A stretch of 64,000 nucleotides of DNA from Erinaceus europaeus (taxonomy: Eukaryota; Chordata; Mammalia; Eulipotyphla; Erinaceidae), in assembly GCF_950295315.1 (NCBI RefSeq), contig NC_080164.1, positions 60,048,003-60,112,002 of the forward strand, in the 5' to 3' direction. A program made the translations under genes and the position numbers. A model generated the notes under the pieces. That model saw only the letters and a list, made by a program, of their open reading frames with translations, searched no databases and was not told the origin of the DNA. Positions 34,044 to 44,030 of this stretch are shown here, one piece after another. The stretch's first letter is position 1, and every line of letters starts with the position of its first letter.

Positions 34044-35947
34044 CTCCCTTCTGATGAGGAGTATGGATTCTGGTCCTCAGATGAGAAGGAGCAGTTTCGA
34101 ATTTACAGGGTGGATATCTCAGACATGCTCATGTATGTCTACGAGATGCTGGGGGCCGAACTGCTTAGCAACCTCTATGACAATCTGGGCCGTTTGCTTA
34201 CCTGCTCAGAGCAGCCCTACTCCTGGCAGCACACAGAGGCCCTATTGTATGGCTTCCAATCCATCACAGAAACCATCGATGTCAACTATTCTGATGTGGT
34301 GCCTGGACTTATCGGTCTCATCCCACGGATCAGCATCAGCAATGTGCAGCTGGCGGATACTGTCATGTTCACCATTGGAGCTCTGTCTGAATGGCTGGCT
34401 GACCACCCTGTCATGATTAACAACGTTCTTCCTCTCGTTCTGCATGCCCTTGGCAATCCTGAACTTTCTGTTTCTTCTGTGTCTACCCTCAAGAAGATCT
34501 GTCAAGAATGCAAGTATGACCTGCCACCTTATGCTGCCAACACCGTGGCTGTCTCCCAGGATGTACTGATGAAACAGATCCACAAGACAAACCAGTGCAT
34601 GTGGCTGATGCAGGTTCTGGGCTTCCTGCTCTCAGCCCTGTAGGTGGAGGAGATTCTTAAGAACCTGCATTCACTCATCTCACCCTATATCCAGCAATTG
34701 GAGAAATTGGCAGAGGAGATACCCAATCCCTTCAACAAGCTGGTCATTGTTCACATCCTGGGGCTTCTTTCCAACCTCTTCACTACGTTGGATACCAGTC
34801 ATCATGAGGATGATCATGAAGGTCCTGAGCTCTGGAATCTGCCAGTGCCACAGGGACCCAACCCTGTGGTAGTGGTGCTGCAGCAAGTCTTCCAGCTTAT
34901 TCAGAAGGTGCTGAGCAAATGGCTGAATGATGCCGAGGTGGCGGAGGTGGTGTGCACTATCTTTGAAAAGTCTGTTAAGACTCTGCTGGATGATTTTGCC
35001 TCCATGGTGCCACAGCTGTGTGAGATGTTGGGTCGGATGTACAGCACTATCCCCCAGGCCTCTGCTCTTGATCTCACTCGACAGCTGGTCCACATCTTTG
35101 CTCATGAGCCTGTTCACTTTCCCCCAGTCGAAGCTCTCTTCCTGCTCGTCACTTCCATCACACTCTCTTCCAGCAAGGGCCCAGGGATCATCCTGATATT
35201 GTTGATTCATTTATGCAACTCCTGGCACAGACCTTGAAGCAGAAGCCAGATTTGTTCCTGTGTGAATGATTGGATGTCAAAGCTGTGTTCCAATATGCTG
35301 TGCTGGCCCTCAAATTCCCTGAGGCACCTACTGTCAAGGCCTCCTGTGGCTTCTTTACAGAGCTGCTACCTCGCTGTGGGGAAGTAGAACCTGTGGGGAA
35401 AGTGGTCCAGGAGAATGGCCATATACTGCGTACAGCAGTGCTGGAGGCCATTGGGGGCCAGGCCTCTCGAAGTCTCATGGACTGCTTTGCTGACATCCTG
35501 TTTGCCCTGAACAGACACTGCTTCAGTTTCCTGACCATGTGGGTCAAGGAGGCACTGCAGCCACCTGGCTTTCCCTCTGCCCCTGTCAGTCCTGAACAGA
35601 AGGACACCTTTAGCCAGCAGATTCTTCGAGAGCGAGTGAACAAGAGACGGGTGAAGGAAATGGTAAAGGAATTCACACTGCTGTGCAGGGGGCTACATGG
35701 CACAGATTACACAGCTGACTACTGAGGGACATCCCATTCCACTCATGCCTCCTCCTCATCCCTTCATATCCCCAAAGAGTAAACTAGAGTAACTAAAAAA
35801 AAAAAAATCTCAGACACGTTCATTTATTCACCCTTTCATGGACATGCCAGTTATCCTGCCCTCTCCAGAGAATCCCAGGTTGTAAGCCTCTTTTTTCTGG
35901 AGCTCACACCAGGTGTTGTTTCCAAGTTGCCATCTTGGCTTCACCTC
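34041..35947 (+). pseudogene. IPO13: importin-13 (IPO13) retrocopy, 5'-truncated
   Basis: Intronless sequence matching the C-terminal ~560 residues of importin-13, a karyopherin-beta family bidirectional nuclear transport receptor of 963 residues. It starts in the segment encoding SDEEYGFWSSDEKEQF and runs through HEAT-repeat sequence to the native C-terminus GLHGTDYTADY, with a stop at 35723-35725. About 220 bp of 3' UTR follow. Lesions: TAG at 34641-34643 (CAG to TAG), a small deletion causing a frameshift at about 35161-35172, and TGA at 35267-35269 (consistent with CGA to TGA). The 13-A run at 35795-35807 is internal to the UTR. There is no poly(A) tail at the right edge, where the target-site duplication begins. 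The high remaining similarity suggests moderate age. No promoter is visible. The frames on the opposite strand are shadows. Confidence 0.95.
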
Positions 35948-35961
35948 CTCATTGTGCTTTT
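35948..35961. repeat. target-site duplication of the composite insertion, right
   Basis: Copy of 32502-32515. The 5' edge of the copy follows IPO13 3' UTR sequence ending cttcacctc, giving a 2-4-base overlap with the duplication. Confidence 0.9.
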
Positions 35962-37085
35962 AATCTCCATTGTGCTTGTAATATAAAGTTTTACAGTTAT
36001 AATCCACATAATTAAAAAATCTCAAGATCATATTTTTATACTTCACATACACACATAGCTTCTAAAAATTCTGCTTCAATATAGGATGTATATAAATTAG
36101 AATATAAAATTACACTCAGAAATAATTTGCTATGATTTGTCTTACAGTTGTCATTAAATAGTTGTCAATATTTTTCTCTGAGTATTGTGTCTTGCTTTCA
36201 AGCTAAGTCTGATTCATCTTCTGAGATAAAGCATGAATATTAATACTAGTCTCTGAAAACTTTGAAAGTTTCAATGAGTTTTCTTACTAGTTGTGCTAAT
36301 TTTAGAGGTTTTATATTTAAAAAATTTCAACTGTCATTATTATGTTAAATACATAGGAAATATAATATGTTGCTTCTTGAAATTTTTGCAGGAACACTTG
36401 GGTGATATAGTATGTTTTGAGATTTACATTTGAATTCTATCATGATAATACCAGTGATACACACAGAGAAAGGTCAGAGTATGTTCATGGAGAGGTCATC
36501 AGTATATAGCTCCAAAGTCCCTACAACCTGGGTCAGAGATGACCCCCATCATAAGGTTCACTTATTTGAAGGGCACAGGTAGATCTGCCATTCAGTAAGG
36601 AATGATTGCAGCCAGAGGATGTGAAATGGTATCACTTTTATGAGCCACAAAGAGGACTTCTCCCAACTTATTGAGTTGCTTGGACTATGCAGTCTCCAAA
36701 GTCTGAGCCATTTCCATGACATCAAGACCATAGGCTTATTTAGCAAGCATAATTTTGTTTCAAATATGGACTCATAAGTCAGGATGAAGTATGGTAATGA
36801 AGTAAAAACATGAAATATATGATTCTAAGAACACAACCACAGTCTTAAGTTAGATTGACAGTAAACATTAATATTCATATTAAAAAATAAGCAACTAAGG
36901 CCAACACAAGAAATCAGTGGAGTCTTAGAGAGTATATCTCAAAAGCAGAAAAGACTCCTAGCTCATATATAGTGGTGAAACTATGACTTTTGACAATAAA
37001 GGAGAACAAGATCATCATACAGACATTTAAGAGCTATAAGCAATGTTAGGATTTTAAGTTATGTTTGCAGTGAGAAATTTCATTA
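35962..37085. other. unassigned; possible decayed coding stretch on the - strand
   Basis: The first part is the continuation of the pre-insertion target. On the - strand about 36480-36770 one frame reads like protein (YGLDVMEMAQTLETA, then SKQLNKLGEVLFVAHK) but has several stops. I cannot name a parent gene. Confidence 0.4.
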
Positions 37086-37089
37086 AGGA

Positions 37090-37640
37090 CTTCCTTTTTT
37101 AATTGATTTAATACTGATCAACAAGACCTTAAAATAAAAGTGACACAATTCCAACACAATTCCCACCACCATTCAGAGTTCTGAATCTCACTCCATCTAT
37201 TGGAAGCTTTCTTATTCTTTATCCCTCTGGGAACATGAACCCAGGATCATCATGGGGTGAAGAAGGTGGAAGGTCTGGCTTCTGTAATTGCTTCTCTGCT
37301 GGACATGAGCATTGGCAGGATGGTCCATACTCCCAGTATGTTTCTATCTTTCCCTAGTAGGATAGGGCTCTAGAGAGGTGGGGGACACAATGGTGAGTTT
37401 GTCTGCCCAGGGAAGTCAGGTTGGTGTCGTGGTACTAGCATCTGCAACTTTGTAGCTGAAAAAGCATAAGGATTAAAGCAGGACTTTTTTTTTTTTAAAT
37501 AATAATGAACCTAAAAGTAAGACTATAGCAGATGAGATTTTGAGTTTCTGTTTTGGAAAAAGCTAGTAGGTCTATTTTAAGTATATTCCAAGGGGCTCAT
37601 GACATTACTGATCTTTACCTGAGCCCAACATCTAACAGGC
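37090..37640 (-). mobile_element. old L1 3' UTR (antisense), left of an inverted Vingi
   Basis: Matches the terminal 3' UTR. It stops at the equivalent of position about 60833 in the copy at 60262-62690. The L1 resumes at about 41390, but at the equivalent of about 61222, so roughly 390 bp of target are missing. Confidence 0.82.
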
Positions 37641-38205
37641 TGTAGAACCAAAGGTAACATCTTGGTGATGACTATTAAAGTCTCCAACATAAACGGCTGG
37701 GTGATTCGGGCTAGGCAGGACCTCATTATCCCATGAGGCACTGGGAGGCTTATATACGTTGACGAGCTGAATAGTTCCAAAAGTAATGGAGTCGTAGAAG
37801 GTCGAAGAGGCCGTATGGTAAACGTCCGCAAGACACGATTTGGCGTAGGTGGCTCGGCTGTGTTTAGGATGGAGATTATAGCATATTAAATCGAATCCAC
37901 TGATGGTCAATAGAGCAGCTTCATGGACTGCTATATGTGTTTCTTGTAGGCAGATAACATCTGCCTGATGCTGTATCGCCAATTGACCAATAAGAACGCG
38001 TTTGGCAAAGGACAGCCCCTCAACATTTAGTTGGAGGACTCGAAGAGCAGGACCAACAGCTTAAAAGCTGTCAGGAGCTGCTTGTTGCTGGCTTTGAAAG
38101 TGACTGGGATCCATGTGGATTCAGTCGGCTAGGAAGGATCGTCAGTTTCCCCAATGAATGGGTACTCACGAGATGCACTACGGGAAGGTCGACCCAATGC
38201 ATCCC
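37641..38205 (-). pseudogene. Vingi 5' UTR and AP-endonuclease domain (inverted 5' segment)
   Basis: The reverse complement starts at the true Vingi 5' terminus (gggatgcattggg, same start as the 190-bp derivative) and runs into the apurinic-like endonuclease domain that nicks target DNA. ADVICLQETHI holds the catalytic glutamate motif and VGDFNSHHQ is the GDFNxHH-type motif. The domain is cut short after this. The orientation is opposite to the RT segment that begins at 38206, so the copy is 5'-inverted. The region between endonuclease and RT is missing. Confidence 0.9.
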
Positions 38206-38973
38206 AATACTGGCCGCCAGCTATAGACCAATTTCTCTCCTCTCCATGTGTTACAAACTCCTTGAGAGGCTGCTTCTGTCACGTATTTCTCACCTTAAAG
38301 AGAAATTCCTATCACCCGCCCAACCTGGTTTCCTCCCAGGAAGATCTACCTGCGAACAAGCCCTGGCCCTCTCAACTTACATTGAAAATGGATTCCAGAA
38401 GAAATTAAAGACGGGTGCTGTCTTTGTTGATCTCACAGCAGCCTATGACACCGTCTGGCACCGTGGTCTCCTAGTCAAGATCTCAAGATGCCTGCCTCCA
38501 TGGGTGGCCAACACTATATCGTTTCTTCTCCAAAACAGAAGATTCCGGGTGCATCTGGGTGACAAGTCTAGCAGATGGAGACTTGTCTCAAGTAGCCTCC
38601 TCCAGGGCTCTGTTCTGGCTCCTACGCTATTTAATATTTACATCAATGACCTCCCAGAAACTTCTTCAAGGAAGTTCATCTACGCCGATGACATCTGCTG
38701 TGCAACTCAGGCATCCAAGTTCGACATCCTCAAGGAAACACTCACGAAAGACATGTCTCTGATATCTGATTACTGTAAAAAATGGCGACTAATCCCTAGC
38801 ACTGCAAAAACAGTATCATCTGTTTTCCATCTACACCATGCCTCGGCCTCGTGTGAGCTTAATGTGCAGCTTGGCGATACGAAAATCTGGCATGAAGCCC
38901 AGCCAGTCTATCTCGGCATTACTCTCGATCGCACTCTGTCATTTCAGGAACATCTCATAAAAACTGAAGCAAA
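38206..38973 (+). pseudogene. Vingi reverse transcriptase segment
   Basis: An uninterrupted frame from 38207 to the L1 insertion point encodes SYRPISLLSMCYKLLER, FVDLTAAYDTVWHRGLL, QGSVLAPTLFNIYINDLPE, the catalytic YADD (38681-38692), and PVYLGITLDRTLSF. Compared with 24378-24389 and the next codons, nine bases (codons for GIV) directly after YADDI are deleted in frame. The RT function is split by an L1 insertion after IKTEA. The element's remainder lies at 40648-41389. Confidence 0.93.
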
Positions 38974-40632
38974 TTCCTCTCCTGGGGTTATACCCCAAGG
39001 ACTCCATAACACCCAACCAAAAAGAGGTCTGTACTTCTATGTTCATAGCAGCACAATTCATAATAGCTAAAACCTGGAAGCAACCCAGGTGCCCAACACC
39101 AGATGAGTGGCTGAGAAAGCTGTGGTATATATACACAATGGAATACTATGCAGCTATCAAGAACAATGAACCCACCTTCTCTGACCCATCTTGGACAGAG
39201 CTAGAAGGAATTATGTTAAGTGAACTAAGTCAGAAAGATAAAGATGAGTATGGGATGATCCCACTCATAACAGAAGCTGACTAAGAAGATCTGAAAGGGA
39301 AACTAAAAGCAGGACCTGATCAAATTGTAAGTAGGGCACCAAAGTAAAAACCCAGTGGTGAGGGGTAGGCATGTAGCTTCCTGGGCCAGTGGGGGGTGGG
39401 AGTGGGCGGGAGGGATGGGTCACAGTCCTTTGGTGGTGGGAATGGTGTTTATGTACACTCCTAGCAAAATGTAGACATATAAATCAGTAGCTAATTAATA
39501 TGAGAGGGGGAAATCAATTGTATGTCTCAAAGTTTCTCAAAAGACAAACTGAATCTTTTTAATATATAGGCTATGTATTTGATATGCGGACTCTCTCAAA
39601 AGCCTAGACCAAGTAGATTAGAAGCTTCCAATAGCACAGCTATATACAAGATACTGGGTACTGTCCAGCAAACCATAACAAAGGGACTTTTCAAAGTTAA
39701 CCCAATTAACAAATAATGTGATGATAATATTAACTATCGATTGTCTTTTTGAACCCTAAGACAGCAGGAACCTCACATCTTCACTATAGAGCCCCTACTT
39801 CCCCCAGTCCTGGAACCCTTGGATAGGGCCCACTTTCCTGTATGCATCTCCCAATCCAAGCCAAATAACATTGCATCTGCCGATCACAACCTAACCAAAG
39901 CAACGATTGCTACCTCAACATGCTTCACCTCAGAATGTATCCAGAGACTTCACGTGTGGAATGACAACCCTTCAGCTTCATTACTCGGGTGAGACCTTTC
40001 CTTTTATAGTACACTCTAATTTCATCTCAGGTAGTTCACTTTCTAACAAAGTCCCATAACCTAGATATACACCAGTTTCTGTGAGAGAGAGCTTATGTTC
40101 ACACGTATCCATAAACTACTGCAAAATATATACCTGAAAGCAGAAGTACACTAGAGTTTGCAGTGAGTACCTCCCTAACACTTCCTCTCCACTATTCCAA
40201 GCTTGGGATCCATGATTGCTCAACAAATTGTTTGGCTTCATATGTTAACTCTCTTTTCAATCACCAGGTTCCAGATGCCACCAGGATGCTGGCTAGGCTT
40301 CCCTGGATTGAAGACCCCACCAATGTGTCCTAGAGCTCAGCTTCCCCAGAGTCACACCCTACTAGGGAAAGAGAGAGGCAGACTGGGGGTATGGACCGAC
40401 CAGTCAACGCCCATGTTCAGCGGGGAAGCAATTACAGAAGCCAGACCTTCTACCTTCTGCAACCCTCAACGACCCTGGGTCCATGCTCCCAGAGGGATAG
40501 AGAATGGGAAGGCTACCATGGGAGGGGGTGGGTTATGGGGATTGGGTGTTGGGAATTGTGTGGAGTTGTACCTCTCCTACCTTATGCTTTTGTTCACTAA
40601 TCCTTTCTTAAATAAAAAATTTAAAAAAAAAA
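38974..40632 (+). mobile_element. young L1, 5'-truncated, nested in Vingi
   Basis: Starts inside ORF2 at the segment for PLLGLYPKD and encodes [15 protein letters not shown] and YIYTMEYYAAIKNN to a stop near 39282. The long 3' UTR follows to aataaaaaattt and an A-tail (40622-40637). Perfect 15-bp duplication aaaaactgaagcaaa at 38959-38973 and 40633-40647, which is Vingi coding sequence. The 3' UTR is shortened relative to the 60262-62690 copy. Confidence 0.95.
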
Positions 40633-40647
40633 AAAAACTGAAGCAAA

Positions 40648-41389
40648 GGTGGGCGCGAGGAATAACATCATTGCAAGACTGGCCAGCTCCTCATGGGGCG
40701 CGAGCGCTTCCACACTACAATCATCATCTCTGGCATTATGCTATTCCACTATAGAATACTGTGCCCCAGTATGGTTCTGTAGCCCCCATGTCCACTTGGT
40801 CGATTCCAAATTATATTCCTCCATGAGGATAATTTCTGGAACCATCAGTTCCACCCCGGTTCCATGGCTGCCAGTTCTTAGCAACATCGCCCCGCCAGAT
40901 ATTTGTCAGGATGCAGCATCATCTAAGTTCATTTCCCATGTCTACTCTCGACCGGACCTGCCAATATACGCGGATATCTTCGCCTACCCTGTCCAATGCT
41001 TGACGTCTTGTCACCCAATCTGGTCCCCTACGTCTACACTGAACTTCTCTGTTCCAGACTCTTGGAAACAGAGTTGGCAGTTAGCTGAGGTAAAGAACAA
41101 ACACCTCATCATAGACCCCTGAAAGCGTCAACCCGGCTTTGACCTAGCACGTTATGATTGGGCCCTCCTCAATCGCTATCGAACAGGCCATGGCTGGTGC
41201 GCCGCTATGTTCCATCGCTGGGGAAACAGAGACGACCCAAACTGCTCCTGTGGCTACAGACAGACTGTGACCCACATAGTCAACGACTGCCACCTCTACA
41301 GATTCAAAGGAGGTCTCGAAACTTTACATCAGGCTCAACCTGTTGCTGTTGACTGGCTACAGAAGAAGGGCAAACGCTATGAGAAGAAG
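40648..41389 (+). pseudogene. Vingi C-terminal region and 3' end
   Basis: Continues the Vingi frame split by the L1 (KVGARNNIIARLASSSWGAS). It reads to CSCGYRQTVTHIVNDC and DWLQKKGKRYEKK with one in-frame TGA at 41120-41122. The end is GAGAAGAAG rather than poly(A). Confidence 0.92.
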
Positions 41390-42310
41390 TGACAGTGGAG
41401 ACAGGGATCTGCTAAGATGTCTTGGCCCATCATGTCTATTTGGGAATCCCAGGACTCCCTGACTAGGGCCCCAGATGATGGGTGGCCTGGTAATAACTAG
41501 AGAGTATGCTGGTCTCTTGCCCTTATCCAGCTTTTGTAGTTCTTAATTTGTCTGACACAGTTTGGGTTAGCCTTGGAGTGATTGAAGGAAATGAACAGGA
41601 AGTAGGTGAGGAGAGTATCTAGATCTAAGTAGAAACTATTTGATTAAGTACTTTATGGTGACATGTTTAGGTCTTTCTACTTGCTTGCTGTACTTATTGA
41701 GTCACTGAAAACTATTATGTACTTTTGCTTTAAGGTATGTATTTCCCCCTAACTTCGGGATACATGTGTAGATATGCCCTATCTCATGGTCCCTGTTCTA
41801 TATCTAAGTTCTGAGGATTTGTTAGGAAGTGCACTACACAAAATGGAATTAGGGAGTCCTATGATTTAGGAAAGGTCACACCAGAGTAATGAAGCTAGAG
41901 GTTTGACAAACCACACTTGGCATCTCTGGACACAATCTGAAGTGAGACATTTCAAAGTGGTACTGGGTCCATTGATTGGACTGAGGTCAGCAGATGCAGT
42001 ATCAATTGGTATGAATGGAGAGAAGCATGCAGGAAAGTGAACCCCACCTCAGAGGTTCCAGGACTGGTTTTTGTAGAGAATGGGTAAGGCCCCTGCTATT
42101 TTAGGGTTTAAGAAGGAAACAGATAGTTATTATTATAACCAAGTTATTTGGGAATTTGGCTGACTTTGAAAAATACTATGGTTAGAATTTTGTATATTGT
42201 ACAAGACCTCATTATCATTTATGTCATTAGTGCTATTTTCATATAGCTTTATCTTATGTAGTGATACAGCCAGTTTCTTCTGTTCTCCCTGGTCTAAGAT
42301 TATAGATGAT
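41390..42310 (-). mobile_element. old L1 3' UTR (antisense), right of Vingi
   Basis: Resumes at the equivalent of tcttggcccatcatgtctat and continues to the cttctgttctccctggtcta region, the same 3' UTR as in 61222-62090. Confidence 0.82.
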
Positions 42311-42389
42311 TTAATATTTGAAAGAAAAAGTCATTATTAGAAATGTATTAATAATTTAAGCACACTGTTAAAATTCAATCAAGTTACTA

Positions 42390-42650
42390 ATTTGAATTTT
42401 TTATTGTTGTTATAGTTATTATTGTTGTTATTGATGTCATCATTGTTACATAGGACAGAGAGAAATGGAAATAGGAGGGGAAGACAGAGAGGGGGAGAGA
42501 AAGACAGACACCTGCAGACCTGCTTTACTACCTGTGAAGCAACTACCCTGAAGGTGGGGATCTGGGGGCTCAAATCGGGATCCTTATGCCAGTCCTTGCG
42601 CTTTGCGCCACTTGTGCTTAGCCCGCTGTGCTACTTACTGCCTGACTCTC
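42390..42650 (-). mobile_element. tRNA-derived SINE, type 2 (antisense)
   Basis: Spacer ttgttgttattgatgtcatc, gacagagagaaatgg and the terminal gcctgactctc are clear. Confidence 0.9.
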
Positions 42651-42689
42651 ACTGAATTGAAATCTTGAGTGCTTAGATTAAAGAAATAT

Positions 42690-42990
42690 GTACTCAGAAC
42701 TGGGTTGTATACATCAAAAATTTGCAACATTCAATCTGCCCCCATATTGATTAGTGATTTATAAGACTATAAGTAATAAGAGTGTATATCAACACCATTC
42801 CTGCCACCAAATATCTGTGTCCCTACCCCCATAGCCCCATAGTGAAGCTGACAATTTACCCTTACCCTCATAGAAAGTTGTACTTTGGTGCAATACTCCA
42901 AACTCAGTCAGATTCTGCTTTGAGTTTTCCACTCATAATCAGAAGTGGAGAAAGAAGAACAGAAAGGGAAACTCAAAGCAGAATAAGAGA
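42690..42990 (-). mobile_element. short inverted L1 fragment pair
   Basis: 42690-42930 is antisense proximal L1 3' UTR (compare 62180-62380). At about 42931 it flips to sense ORF2-end/3' UTR sequence (gagaaagaagaacagaaagg). Another twin-primed L1, only about 300 bp long. Confidence 0.75.
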
Positions 42991-43059
42991 TTTGTAAATA
43001 CTTGTTGTCTATGCTATTGAAATTTGTGATAACCCATTTTTATTTATTGTAGGTTTCTC

Positions 43060-43319
43060 TTTTTAATTAATTAATTTTTCCCTTTTGTTGTCCTTGTTTT
43101 TTATGTCATCGTTGTTGGATAGGACAGAGAGCAATGGAGAGAGGAGCGGAAGATAGGGAGGGGAAGAGAAAGACAGACACCTGAAGACCTGCTTCACTAT
43201 CTGTGAAGCGGCTCCCCTGCAGGTGGGGAGCAGGGGGGCTCGAACCGGGATCCTTACACCACAGGTCCTTGTGCTTTGTGCCATGTGCACTTAACCTGCT
43301 GTGCTGCTGCACGACCCCC
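43060..43319 (-). mobile_element. tRNA-derived SINE, type 2 (antisense)
   Basis: Near full length, including B-box complement ggctcgaaccggg and the terminal gctgcacgaccccc. Flanks share a diverged ttgtaggtttct/ttgcagatttct duplication. Confidence 0.92.
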
Positions 43320-43579
43320 CTGTTGCAGATTTCTTCATACTCATATATGTTTATGTTAAGATAATATGCATGTTATTTGTATTATAGTTATATATCATAT
43401 ATATTTTTAATATTGTAGTGTCCAGTTAAATAAAAGACAATTAAGGATTGGGGACATTACACATTTTAAAAACAATTTAATGTGCACTTACCTTTAATAA
43501 AATGCTAAGTAAAATATCTTATATAGCTTATATAATAATAGTTTTATCTTTATTTTTTAGAAGAAGATTTTTAGAAAAA

Positions 43580-43780
43580 GTGATTTATTTATTTTATTTT
43601 ATTTTTACTTGATAAAACAGAGAGAAATTGAGATGGGAGGGGGATAGATACAGAGAGGGACACTACTTCAAGGCTTGCGAGCTTTCCTCTTGCATGTGGG
43701 GTCCAGGGACTTGACTTGAATCCTTCTCCTTGTGCATAAAAACATGTGCCTCAATCAGGTAAGCCGCCACTTGCCTCCCC
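43580..43780 (-). mobile_element. type 1 SINE (antisense), degenerate
   Basis: Signatures ttgataaaacagagagaaat, cttgcatgtggggtccaggg and the terminal gccgccacttgcctcccc. Confidence 0.78.
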
Positions 43781-43856
43781 TTCCCCCATAATAATAATAA
43801 TAATCATAGTAACAAAAGTTTTAAAATGAAATATTATTCTTGCTTCAATTCAAGTG

Positions 43857-44030
43857 TAATTTGTATAAACTGTATGTTTTTATATGTTGCACTTCTTCTT
43901 TATTCACATATAATAGGAGAAAAAGCAAATTTTTATAGAAGAGAAAAATAACTTGGTGTTAAAAAATTACCTGATAAGATATGGATAAATATACTAACAT
44001 ACACACACAGCAAAATAGCTTATTCTAAAT
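43857..44030 (+). repeat. 175-bp direct repeat, copy 1
   Basis: The block from ttgtataaactgtatgtttt to attctaaatacaa is present again at 48067-48240 in the same orientation with roughly 90% identity by eye. Not similar to the L1 or SINE families here. Confidence 0.75.

Noticed and set aside
34242..35703. Antisense open frames across the IPO13 retrocopy
   Set aside because: They are shadows of the GC-richer sense coding sequence.
34041..35725. IPO13 as a functional gene
   Set aside because: It is intronless, lacks the first ~400 codons and carries two premature stops and a frameshift.
35795..35807. Poly(A) tail of the IPO13 retrocopy
   Set aside because: UTR-like sequence continues for another 140 bp and the target duplication starts only at 35948.
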